Positions 1-6,257 of a stretch of DNA of 7,143 bases are shown one piece after another. The notes beneath the pieces were generated by a model, which was not told the DNA's origin, made no database searches, and worked only from the letters and a program-made list of their open reading frames with translations. The number at the start of each line of letters is the position of its first letter. Position 1 is the stretch's first letter. Both the position numbers and the translations under genes were made by a program. Source of the stretch: an uncultured Bacteroidota bacterium. GTDB lineage: Bacteria; Bacteroidota; Bacteroidia; Bacteroidales; VadinHA17. Location: the NCBI GenBank assembly GCA_903865465.1, contig CAIPJU010000069.1:1-7143 (forward strand), read 5' to 3'.

Positions 1-181
1 CGAGAATGAGATTGTTAAGAGGGGTGGCACAAAGATTTGCCTCACAACTGATTATTTCGACAATGATGGAGCCATTGCCTTCTATAGGAAATCAGGTTAT
101 GAAGTGTTCTATGAATTTACAACATATCCTGACAGGAAAATGATAAAATTGGTTAAGTATTTGCAGGAACATAAAGAATAA
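1..181 (+). CDS. C-terminal end of a GNAT-family N-acetyltransferase (5' truncated)
   Basis: The frame is open from base 2 to a TAA at 179-181 and gives the last 59 residues of a protein whose start lies outside the window. The peptide contains a TTDYFDNDGAIAFYRKSGYE stretch, which matches the end of the GNAT fold: an Asn followed by a helix with A-x-x-FY-x-x-x-GY/F, then a final strand with Y-x-x-R-x-M. GNAT enzymes move an acetyl group from acetyl-CoA to an amine. Because the next two genes are a phosphoglycosyl transferase and a sugar aminotransferase, it may acetylate the amine made by that aminotransferase; this is inference from position. Only 6 bases separate its stop from the longest open frame of the next gene, and 30 bases from the preferred start, so co-transcription is likely. 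The acetyl-CoA binding loop is missing from view, so the substrate cannot be judged. Confidence 0.7.
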   Translation, partial: ENEIVKRGGTKICLTTDYFDNDGAIAFYRKSGYEVFYEFTTYPDRKMIKLVKYLQEHKE

Positions 182-198
182 CTGTCTTTGTCTGTTTT

Positions 199-202
199 AG
201 GA
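199..202 (+). promoter_or_regulatory. Possible Shine-Dalgarno site (AGGA) for the phosphoglycosyl transferase
   Basis: AGGA lies 9 bases before the ATG at 212 and fits the spacing of a ribosome binding site. It favours the 212 start over the TTG at 188, which has no purine-rich stretch before it. The signal is weak, because many Bacteroidota genes are translated without such a site. Confidence 0.35.
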
Positions 203-211
203 ACTTACGGA

Positions 212-808
212 ATGTTCATCAAACGCATTTTTGATATTGTCATAGCTTTATTAGGGCTTATCTTTCTGTCTCCACTTCTTGCCATAATTTCACTTCTTAT
301 TCTGATAAAAATGAAAAGGCCTGTACTGTTTCTTCATAAACGTGTAGGCAGGGGCGGATCAGATTTCTTACTTTACAAATTCAGAACAATGGAAGATCTG
401 CCTGAAGCCAGGGAGGGCAGATTTGATGCGGGATCAAAGAGCCGGGTGACACCTGTTGGGAAAGTCCTCAGGAAATATAAAGTCGACGAACTGCCACAGC
501 TTTTAAACGTGCTGAAAGGTGATATGTCGTTTGTTGGACCTAGGCCCGAAGTAAGAAAATGGACGGAAGTTCATACTGATAAGTGGGATATTGTACTGAA
601 GGTAAAACCCGGAATTACCGATAAGGCATCCATTCAGTTCAGAAATGAGGAAGATATTTTAGCCCAATCCACCAACCCTGATTTGACCTATAAAGAGGTA
701 ATTCTTCCTCAAAAACTCGACATAAATATTTCCTATGTTAATAACAGGTCTTTTTTTATGGACCTTGATATCATTCTTAACACCTTACTAGCAATTGTGC
801 GGAAATGA
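212..808 (+). CDS. Small monotopic phosphoglycosyl transferase (undecaprenyl-phosphate sugar-1-phosphate transferase, PglC/WcaJ-type catalytic domain)
   Basis: This 198-residue protein has the length of the minimal PglC-type enzymes, which move a sugar-1-phosphate from a UDP-sugar to undecaprenyl phosphate at the cytoplasmic face of the inner membrane and so start the glycan. The N-terminus shows KRIFD (4-8) followed by a hydrophobic stretch to about 33, with Ser20-Pro21, the kink of the re-entrant membrane helix in this family. Next come KFRTM (56-60), KVDELPQL (90-97) with the Asp92-Glu93 catalytic dyad, and GDMSFVGPRP (103-112). All hallmark residues are present. The open frame could extend to a TTG at 188, adding eight residues, but family members begin at the MFIKRIFD-like sequence and a possible AGGA site precedes 212. 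The stop overlaps the next gene by four bases (ATGA), suggesting translational coupling. The sugar is not readable from sequence; the adjacent aminotransferase hints at an amino sugar. Confidence 0.93.
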   Translation: MFIKRIFDIVIALLGLIFLSPLLAIISLLILIKMKRPVLFLHKRVGRGGSDFLLYKFRTMEDLPEAREGRFDAGSKSRVTPVGKVLRKYKVDELPQLLNVLKGDMSFVGPRPEVRKWTEVHTDKWDIVLKVKPGITDKASIQFRNEEDILAQSTNPDLTYKEVILPQKLDINISYVNNRSFFMDLDIILNTLLAIVRK

Positions 809-1980
809 AAAAAATGAATATACCATTTGCAAAAGTCTTTATATTAGGCAATGAATATAAATATATAAAGGAGGTACTTGAAAGCGGATGGCTTACAACT
901 GCTGGGAAAGCGCTTAGCTTTGAACAAAACTTTTCCAATCATGTAGGTTCCCGCTTTGCCTGTGCAGTAAATTCATGTACTGCAGCACTTCATCTGGGTA
1001 TAGAAGCTCTTGGAGTAAAGGAGGGCGACAAGGTGTTTGTTCCTTCGATGACTTTTACTGCATCAGCTGAGATAATAAGGTACATGGGGGCCGATCCTGT
1101 TTTTCTTGATACAGAGTATGGTTCCAATCTTATTACACCTGAAATTCTTCTGAAGGGCATAGAGGAGCATCCCGACGTCAGAAGCCTTATCATCGTTCAC
1201 TACGGAGGCCAGGCCGCAAAAATGATTTCAGCTAAGGGGGATGGAATTCTTGGGATCTGCAAAAGCCATGGAATAAAAATCATGGAGGACGCTGCCCATG
1301 CTTTTCCAAGTCGGCTTGAAGGACAGATGGTAGGTTCTTTTGGTGATGTTACCTGTTTCAGTTTCTATGCCAACAAAACAATTACTACTGCCGAAGGTGG
1401 CATGCTGACTACAAACAGTGAAGAGATATACAGGCGTGTGAAAATAATGCGTCTGCATGGAATAGACCGTGATGTATGGGACCGTTTTACATCAGATAAG
1501 CCTTCATGGGAATATGATGTAGTTGAGGCAGGTTACAAATACAATATGCCTGATGTCAACGCAGCAATTGGTCTTGCACAGCTTGAACAGGCTGATAAAT
1601 TCAGATCGGAACGACAGAAGGTTGCCGAATTCTACTACAATAATCTTAAGGAATTGGAAATGATTGATTTGCCAGTGTGTCATGTGCCTTTTGAAGACCA
1701 TGCCTGGCATTTGTATCCGGTAATACTGAACGGAAATTCGCCTATTTCACGGAACCATTGTATAGAAAAACTTTCTGAGGCAGGAATCGGGACATCGGTT
1801 CATTATAAGCCACTGCATCAGATGACATATTATAAAAATAAGTACCGACTAACTGAAAGGGATTACCCTAACGCTGAAAAGACATGGAAGGGTAATTTGT
1901 CATTGCCAATTTATCCCTTTATGTCAGATGAAGAGCTGAACTATGTCTGCGAAACTCTTAAGAGAATTCTTGGTGCCTGA
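805..1980 (+). CDS. DegT/DnrJ/EryC1/StrS-family PLP sugar aminotransferase (first of two)
   Basis: This full-length 391-residue type I fold enzyme would transfer an amino group, usually from glutamate, to a keto sugar nucleotide. Visible landmarks are NSCTAAL (56-62, PLP phosphate binding), the VPSMTFTAS region (79-87), EDAAHA (161-166, with Asp162 to pair with the pyridine nitrogen), FSFYANK (185-191, with Lys191 as the Schiff-base lysine), EGGM (197-200) and GYKYNMPD (243-250), ending with a SVHYKPLH segment (331-338). The motif set is that of the general ArnB/PglE/WecE-like branch and lacks the FdtB/QdtB signatures of the second aminotransferase at 5041, so it probably makes a different amino sugar. 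Its ATG overlaps the phosphoglycosyl transferase stop. That position, with the GNAT fragment upstream, suggests it supplies a 4-amino sugar for the initiating step, but this is inference. An in-frame ATG at 814 is an alternative start. Confidence 0.93.
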   Translation: MKKMNIPFAKVFILGNEYKYIKEVLESGWLTTAGKALSFEQNFSNHVGSRFACAVNSCTAALHLGIEALGVKEGDKVFVPSMTFTASAEIIRYMGADPVFLDTEYGSNLITPEILLKGIEEHPDVRSLIIVHYGGQAAKMISAKGDGILGICKSHGIKIMEDAAHAFPSRLEGQMVGSFGDVTCFSFYANKTITTAEGGMLTTNSEEIYRRVKIMRLHGIDRDVWDRFTSDKPSWEYDVVEAGYKYNMPDVNAAIGLAQLEQADKFRSERQKVAEFYYNNLKELEMIDLPVCHVPFEDHAWHLYPVILNGNSPISRNHCIEKLSEAGIGTSVHYKPLHQMTYYKNKYRLTERDYPNAEKTWKGNLSLPIYPFMSDEELNYVCETLKRILGA

Positions 1981-1991
1981 AATTCAGTTCC

Positions 1992-4061
1992 ATGAGAAGC
2001 GAAACTAATTCGACTTTTGAAATATATTCTCTTACCCTGACTGTTTTACTTTTCCTGATCAGGTTTGCACTTCCGGTATTTAAAATTCCGTTCATTCTTG
2101 CCTATGCTATCTTCTCAATCTATATCCTTATTACCTACCGCAATGATTTATGGCTTAGAATAAAAGAATTTTTCAGGAATTTTTTACTGGTTATAATTCT
2201 TGCAACCATATACCTGATTGCTTTTTTTGCATCGGTAAAATTGTACAATGTCATTCTGAGAGATATCATTGATCTCTTCATTATAATTTCCATCTTCCTT
2301 TACCTCTCCTTTTTCGTTGATTCTTCCAAAAAGCTGGATAGGTTTTATTCGAGCTTTATCGGGCTGTTTATGTTATTTAGTTTTTTTGTCTCTTTCATCG
2401 GGATGGCAGAATTATTTGATGCCCTTCCCAATACCAGGATCTATACACAATATATTGAAAGCGAAAGATTAAGACAATCAGGGATATATGATTACAATTT
2501 TGCACTTGTACCTGTATTTATTGGTCTGCTTGGGTCTTTTTATTTTGTTCGCTTTACCAGGTCTGCGATTAAAGTCATTCTGATAAACCTCTTATTCCTG
2601 TTTTTTTCAACATATATCCTATTTGCCGGGTCACGAAGAGGCATTATTCTCTTTTTGATTATTTCAATTTCATACTTTATTTTTAAAATAGTCGCCTTTT
2701 TGAAAGAAAAGTCTGCGATAAATCGTATGACAGCCGGGAGGAATTCAATTCTGTTATCCTACCTTCTATTGATTTTGTTGTGGTTTTGTATTCTTCCCAA
2801 TACTTCGGCCAGTTTCAAAAATAATACCCTTGAATTCTTTGGAGCCAGAGATCTCAGAGCTGTCAGGGACAGGATTACCAATTATTTCCTGAGGTATGCC
2901 TCCATAGTCGACAAAAACATTGATTACAAAACCCTTTTTGAAAAAATATGGACTCCAAATTTCGATCCTTTGGACCCTGATAGTGGTTGGGCTTACCGGA
3001 TACACAAAGATGTCTATCCTCTTACGGGGAAGAATGCAGGCATAGTTCCCGCAGGAGCTATTGGCTACAGGATGGATCGGTTTTGTGATCCTGATACAAC
3101 AATAAAATCGGATGCTTATATCTGGACAAATTTTAATCCGGTTTACAGAAATTCCACTTTAACCAAAATAAGTGAAGTATATGAAGCTTCTGTATACTGC
3201 TATGTTTCGGATGACTTTAACGGATCGTATGCCAGAGTTCTGGCAGGTCAGAAGGAGAACCGGTATGATCTGAATAGTAAAGGAACCTGGCAAGTACTTA
3301 AAGTTGATTTTGAAAGTAAAAATGATATTCCGGTTTATCTCGACTGGGCCAAACTTGGAAGTTCTGATCTCCAAAGGGATCTTACTGGTTATGTTATTTT
3401 TGCATATCCGCAATTGCAGATCAAAAAGGATTCGACAGATCAGCAGAAAGCGCATGATTCCAACCTCGGCCGGAAAAATCAAATGGGAGTATTCAATTTA
3501 ATGCAGTTCCTGGAGCTAACTGAAGTATTTTCACTTAAACCGGAACATCCAACGTTCATAAAAAAGGTGCTGAATGGATTAACCAGTGAGGATACAACAT
3601 ACCTTAAATTATCGGCTTACATTAAAGTTGATTCCCTAAAGAGAAATTTTGGCAGTATCAGGACGGCTCACTTCGAATACGGCTTCCAGATCTATAAGAA
3701 AGAGTATAACCTTGCCCGGAAAATCTTCGGAGGCGGATTCAATTTCCTGAACTGGTATGGAAATTATTTTCAAAATGATAAGAAAAGCAGTGACTGGCCT
3801 CATAATCCCTTTTTATCAATTCTTCTTTATTCCGGTATTATTGGTTTAATATTATACTCTTATTTGTTATTTGTGGCATTCAGGCTATATATCAGATACT
3901 TCAGGCGATATCCTCTGTTCACGTTTTCGTTTCTGATTGCCTTCTTTTTTACCTTCTTCAGCGGAGTCAGCCCTTTCGATCCGCCCATCTGGGGATTTTT
4001 CATTATTCTCCCTTTTTTCCTCGATTCAGTACTAAGAAAAGAATCCGGTTTAAGCCAATGA
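1992..4061 (+). CDS. O-antigen polymerase/ligase-like integral membrane protein (Wzy/WaaL superfamily) with a large embedded periplasmic domain
   Basis: The 689-residue protein is longer than the roughly 400-450 residues usual for Wzy or WaaL. About nine hydrophobic segments precede residue 270 (near 12-28, 31-49, 60-82, 88-108, 117-140, 166-186, 191-211, 217-237, 252-270); a long polar region follows (271-605), then two or three more segments (606-628, 641-659, 664-682). Family signatures are FAGSRRGI (211-218; Arg215/Arg216 at a membrane edge), an Arg557 plus FGGGF (579-583) region, and WPHNPFL (602-608) followed by GIIG (615-618), the His-Asn motif of the catalytic loop. These enzymes join undecaprenyl-linked glycans to each other (Wzy) or to an acceptor (WaaL) on the periplasmic side; sequence does not separate the two. 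The extra length is a beta-rich module within the large loop. The gene lies 11 bases after the aminotransferase and overlaps the cupin gene by four bases. No Shine-Dalgarno site is apparent. Confidence 0.87.
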   Translation: MRSETNSTFEIYSLTLTVLLFLIRFALPVFKIPFILAYAIFSIYILITYRNDLWLRIKEFFRNFLLVIILATIYLIAFFASVKLYNVILRDIIDLFIIISIFLYLSFFVDSSKKLDRFYSSFIGLFMLFSFFVSFIGMAELFDALPNTRIYTQYIESERLRQSGIYDYNFALVPVFIGLLGSFYFVRFTRSAIKVILINLLFLFFSTYILFAGSRRGIILFLIISISYFIFKIVAFLKEKSAINRMTAGRNSILLSYLLLILLWFCILPNTSASFKNNTLEFFGARDLRAVRDRITNYFLRYASIVDKNIDYKTLFEKIWTPNFDPLDPDSGWAYRIHKDVYPLTGKNAGIVPAGAIGYRMDRFCDPDTTIKSDAYIWTNFNPVYRNSTLTKISEVYEASVYCYVSDDFNGSYARVLAGQKENRYDLNSKGTWQVLKVDFESKNDIPVYLDWAKLGSSDLQRDLTGYVIFAYPQLQIKKDSTDQQKAHDSNLGRKNQMGVFNLMQFLELTEVFSLKPEHPTFIKKVLNGLTSEDTTYLKLSAYIKVDSLKRNFGSIRTAHFEYGFQIYKKEYNLARKIFGGGFNFLNWYGNYFQNDKKSSDWPHNPFLSILLYSGIIGLILYSYLLFVAFRLYIRYFRRYPLFTFSFLIAFFFTFFSGVSPFDPPIWGFFIILPFFLDSVLRKESGLSQ
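2979..3431 (+). other. Embedded beta-rich, possibly carbohydrate-binding-like domain within the Wzy/WaaL-like protein
   Basis: Residues about 330-480 of the membrane protein look like a jelly-roll beta-sandwich. Alternating hydrophobic strands are separated by Gly/Asp/Asn turns, with aromatic residues throughout: YEASVYCYVSDDFNG (397-411), GTWQVLKVDF (431-440), IPVYLDW (446-452) and GYVIFAYPQL (466-475). The pattern recalls carbohydrate-binding modules in which a ligand-restricted strand set ends in a G-Y-V-x-F-A-Y-P-like strand. The loop holds only two cysteines, Cys365 and Cys403, which could form a disulfide in the periplasm. Fold and sugar binding are inferred from pattern alone, with no structural comparison. 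Confidence 0.5.
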
Positions 4062-4945
4062 GAAAATCAATATCTCTTTTATACCTTCCTAAAATCACCG
4101 ACGTAAGGGGTAACCTCTCTTTTATCGAAAGCAATAATCACATTCCTTTTGAGATAAAGCGTACTTATTGGATTTATGATGTTCCCGGGGGGGAAGTACG
4201 TGGAGGCCATGCTTTTCATAAGCAGGAAGAATTCATCATTGCCCTCTCAGGAAGCTTTGATGTTGTGATTGATACCATAAAACGTAAGCGGAAAATTGCC
4301 TTGAACCGTTCATATTTTGGTCTGTATGTACCTCCCGGAACCTGGCGTAGTCTGGAAAACTTCTCCACAAATTCAATTGCTCTTGTACTTGCCTCATCAC
4401 TTTTTAATGAGAAAGACTATATCAGAGATTATGATCAGTACAGACAGGGAATCGCGGAAAGCAATAATATAATTGCTGGAAAAGAGAGCGGGCCCGAAGC
4501 TGTATTGCGATCAGTAAAGAACCCCCAATCATCATCAGTGGAAAGCTGCAGACTTATTGAACTTGATAAAAACCACCGGATAAAAGGCAATATCACGGTA
4601 ATTGAGAACAACGATATAGTGCCATTCCCCACTTCAAGGGTTTATTATCTTTATGATGTCCCGGGAGGCGAAACCCGTGGGGGGCATGCACATCGTGAGC
4701 TGAGTCAGCTTATTATTGCCGCCGGAGGAAGTTTTGATGTTATACTGGATGATAGTAAGAAGAAGAGATCATTTTCGCTTAACAGGCCTTATCAGGCTCT
4801 CTATGTTGTCCCGGGAATATGGCGTGAATTAGTTAATTTTTCATCCGGCTCTACCTGCCTGGTTCTGGCTTCACATAAATATTCTGAGGAGGATTACATC
4901 CGTAGTTATGATGATTTCCAAAGTTATAAGATAAGGCAAACCTGA
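4058..4945 (+). CDS. Tandem FdtA/QdtA-type cupin: dTDP-4-keto-6-deoxyglucose 3,4-ketoisomerase, two fused domains
   Basis: The protein (295 residues) is twice the usual length of about 140 and consists of two homologous cupin domains, about 5-128 and 164-287, joined by a polar linker of about 35 residues. FdtA and QdtA shift the keto group of dTDP-4-keto-6-deoxyglucose from C4 to C3, giving the substrate for a 3-aminotransferase; such an enzyme (FdtB/QdtB-like) is encoded next at 5041. The copies align without a gap at an offset of 159 residues; a hand count gives about 61 identities in 115. Both have the YDVPGGE-x-RGGHA signature. The second copy carries the full HAH (His210, His212); the first reads HAF (His51, Phe53), lacking the second signature histidine thought to act in catalysis. 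The second copy is thus the likelier catalyst, and the first may be structural or altered. The ATG overlaps the preceding stop by four bases. Whether the product is the galacto or gluco isomer is not assigned. Confidence 0.9.
   Translation: MRKSISLLYLPKITDVRGNLSFIESNNHIPFEIKRTYWIYDVPGGEVRGGHAFHKQEEFIIALSGSFDVVIDTIKRKRKIALNRSYFGLYVPPGTWRSLENFSTNSIALVLASSLFNEKDYIRDYDQYRQGIAESNNIIAGKESGPEAVLRSVKNPQSSSVESCRLIELDKNHRIKGNITVIENNDIVPFPTSRVYYLYDVPGGETRGGHAHRELSQLIIAAGGSFDVILDDSKKKRSFSLNRPYQALYVVPGIWRELVNFSSGSTCLVLASHKYSEEDYIRSYDDFQSYKIRQT
4097..4441 (+). repeat. Cupin repeat unit 1 (degenerate copy, HAF)
   Basis: This unit encodes residues 14-128 of the tandem ketoisomerase and aligns without gaps to unit 2 at 4574-4918. 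The DNA around the signature is still alike: TTATGATGT-CCCGGG-like bases occur in both (near 4165 and 4650). The active-site motif here is RGGHAFHK, with Phe53 where unit 2 has His212 and Glu58/Glu57 around the position where unit 2 has Gln217. Confidence 0.88.
4574..4918 (+). repeat. Cupin repeat unit 2 (canonical HAH copy)
   Basis: This unit encodes residues 173-287 of the tandem ketoisomerase. It keeps the family motif RGGHAHRELSQ (207-217) with His210 and His212, and ends with the DYIRSYDDF segment (279-287) that unit 1 repeats as DYIRDYDQY. About half of the residues are identical between the two units by hand count. Confidence 0.88.
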
Positions 4946-5040
4946 CTGCCTGCCTGAATTAATTGGATATCAGAATGACAAAGCATTTCTGAGTACATTT
5001 CTTTTTCTGCCACAATTTTACCCTTATTTATTTCAATCCC

Positions 5041-6189
5041 ATGATAAAGTTTCTCGATCTCAAGAAGATAAATGATAGTTTTGAACCTGACCTTTCAGAT
5101 TCAATAAAGAGGGTTTTGGATTCAGGATGGTACCTTCTTGGAAATGAAGTCAAATCTTTCGAATATGAATATGCAACATTCACAGGAACAAAGTATTGTG
5201 TTGGAGTCGCCAACGGGCTCGATGCACTTCGTCTGATTTTGAAAGCCTATATTGTAATGGGTATAATGAAGGAAGGCGATGAAATCATTGTTCCGGCAAA
5301 TACCTACATAGCTTCCATTCTGGCGATTAGTGACAATCGTCTGATTCCTGTTCTCGTTGAACCTGATATTAATACCTGCAATATTGATCCCCTGCTTATT
5401 GAGCAAAAGATTACAGAAAGGACAAAGGGTATTATGATTGTGCACCTCTACGGTAAGTGCGCAATGGGTACTGAAATAGAGAGGCTGGTTAAAAAGCATA
5501 ATCTCCGGTTGATAGAAGATAATGCTCAGGCCTCTGGTGCTTTTTATTCAAATGATGCTGAGAATAAATCGGGACCAAAACTGAAACGGACAGGATCGCT
5601 TGGCCATGCAGCAGGTCATAGTTTTTACCCCGGAAAAAATATAGGCTGTCTGGGCGACGGAGGTGCTGTAACAACTGACGATGAAGAGCTGGCATCACTG
5701 ATTCGTTCACTGGCTAATTACGGCTCATCAAAAAAATATGTGCACCAGTACCAGGGGCTAAATTCCCGGCTCGATGAGATTCAGGCTGCAATTCTAAGGG
5801 TTAAACTCAGGCGTCTCGATGCCGATAATCAACACCGGAGAGTACTTGCTTCATTCTATTGTAATAATATTGCTAATGGTGGGATAGTCCTGCCCATCCC
5901 TGTTTCCAGGATAAGTATTGAATCAGATTTATCACATGTGTGGCATATTTTTGCAATCCGGACCAAAGACCGTGATAAACTCCAAAAATATCTTACCGAC
6001 AAAGAAGTTCAGACACTGATACATTATCCGGTTCCTCCCCATAAGCAAGCCTGCTATTCAGAATGGAACAGCATGTCATTTCCGGTCACTGAATTAATTC
6101 ATAATGTGGAGCTGAGTTTGCCAATGAGTCCTGTAATGGAATTATCCGAAGCGGAGAAGATCGTTATATATCTGAATGAATGGAAATGA
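5041..6189 (+). CDS. dTDP-3-keto-6-deoxyhexose 3-aminotransferase, FdtB/QdtB-like (DegT family PLP enzyme)
   Basis: The 382-residue protein begins MIKFLDLKKIN, the usual start of the FdtB/QdtB branch, which supports the ATG at 5041. Typical segments follow in order: VANGLDALRLIL (56-67), GDEIIVPANTYIASILA (79-95), the VEPD/NIDP pair (106-117), VHLYGKCA (134-141), EDNAQA (159-164; Asp160), FYPGKN (195-200; Lys199 is the PLP lysine), GDGGAVTT (205-212), NYGSSKKY (226-233) and NSRLDEIQAA (241-250). FdtB/QdtB enzymes aminate C3 of dTDP-3-keto-6-deoxy-galactose or -glucose with glutamate, giving dTDP-Fuc3N or dTDP-Qui3N. The tandem ketoisomerase just upstream would supply the keto sugar, which strongly supports the 3-amino assignment; galacto versus gluco remains open. 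Residues about 168-182 form a small lysine-rich insertion before the TGSLGHA segment, longer than I recall for the family. A 95-base gap separates it from the ketoisomerase gene, the widest here, with no convincing promoter. Confidence 0.92.
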   Translation: MIKFLDLKKINDSFEPDLSDSIKRVLDSGWYLLGNEVKSFEYEYATFTGTKYCVGVANGLDALRLILKAYIVMGIMKEGDEIIVPANTYIASILAISDNRLIPVLVEPDINTCNIDPLLIEQKITERTKGIMIVHLYGKCAMGTEIERLVKKHNLRLIEDNAQASGAFYSNDAENKSGPKLKRTGSLGHAAGHSFYPGKNIGCLGDGGAVTTDDEELASLIRSLANYGSSKKYVHQYQGLNSRLDEIQAAILRVKLRRLDADNQHRRVLASFYCNNIANGGIVLPIPVSRISIESDLSHVWHIFAIRTKDRDKLQKYLTDKEVQTLIHYPVPPHKQACYSEWNSMSFPVTELIHNVELSLPMSPVMELSEAEKIVIYLNEWK

Positions 6190-6257
6190 AGCAGGAGAGT
6201 ATTTTATATTCTTACTCATCAGGTAAGATAATCTGTATCGGTTATTAGGTATATTCC

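Noticed and set aside
3159..3482. Antisense open frame of 107 codons, and a + strand frame at 3304-3501, within the membrane protein gene
   Set aside because: Both are shadows of the Wzy/WaaL-like gene, whose own frame continues unbroken with family motifs on both sides; neither product has recognisable features.
4097..4918. Apparent duplication as an assembly or sequencing artefact
   Set aside because: The two copies differ at about half of their residues and the frame is continuous through a unique linker, so this is an old duplication and not a collapsed or repeated read.
4971..4991. Possible intrinsic terminator after the tandem ketoisomerase
   Set aside because: The stem is only seven pairs, AT-rich and bulged, and the following run is T-rich but interrupted by C, so it is too weak to call a terminator.
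4993..5000. TACATTTC as a possible Bacteroidota -7 promoter element (consensus TAnnTTTG)
   Set aside because: It has one mismatch and there is no TTTG-like -33 element at the expected distance of about 19-21 bases upstream, so no promoter is called.
5122..5499. Antisense open frame of 125 codons inside the FdtB/QdtB-like gene
   Set aside because: It lies wholly within a strongly supported aminotransferase gene, its product resembles no family I recognise, and it is rich in Asn, Cys and Phe as expected from reading the opposite strand of a coding gene.
6210..6228. Inverted repeat TCTTAC/GTAAGA before the GT2 gene
   Set aside because: A six-base stem with a seven-base loop and no T run is expected by chance in AT-rich DNA; no terminator or operator is supported.
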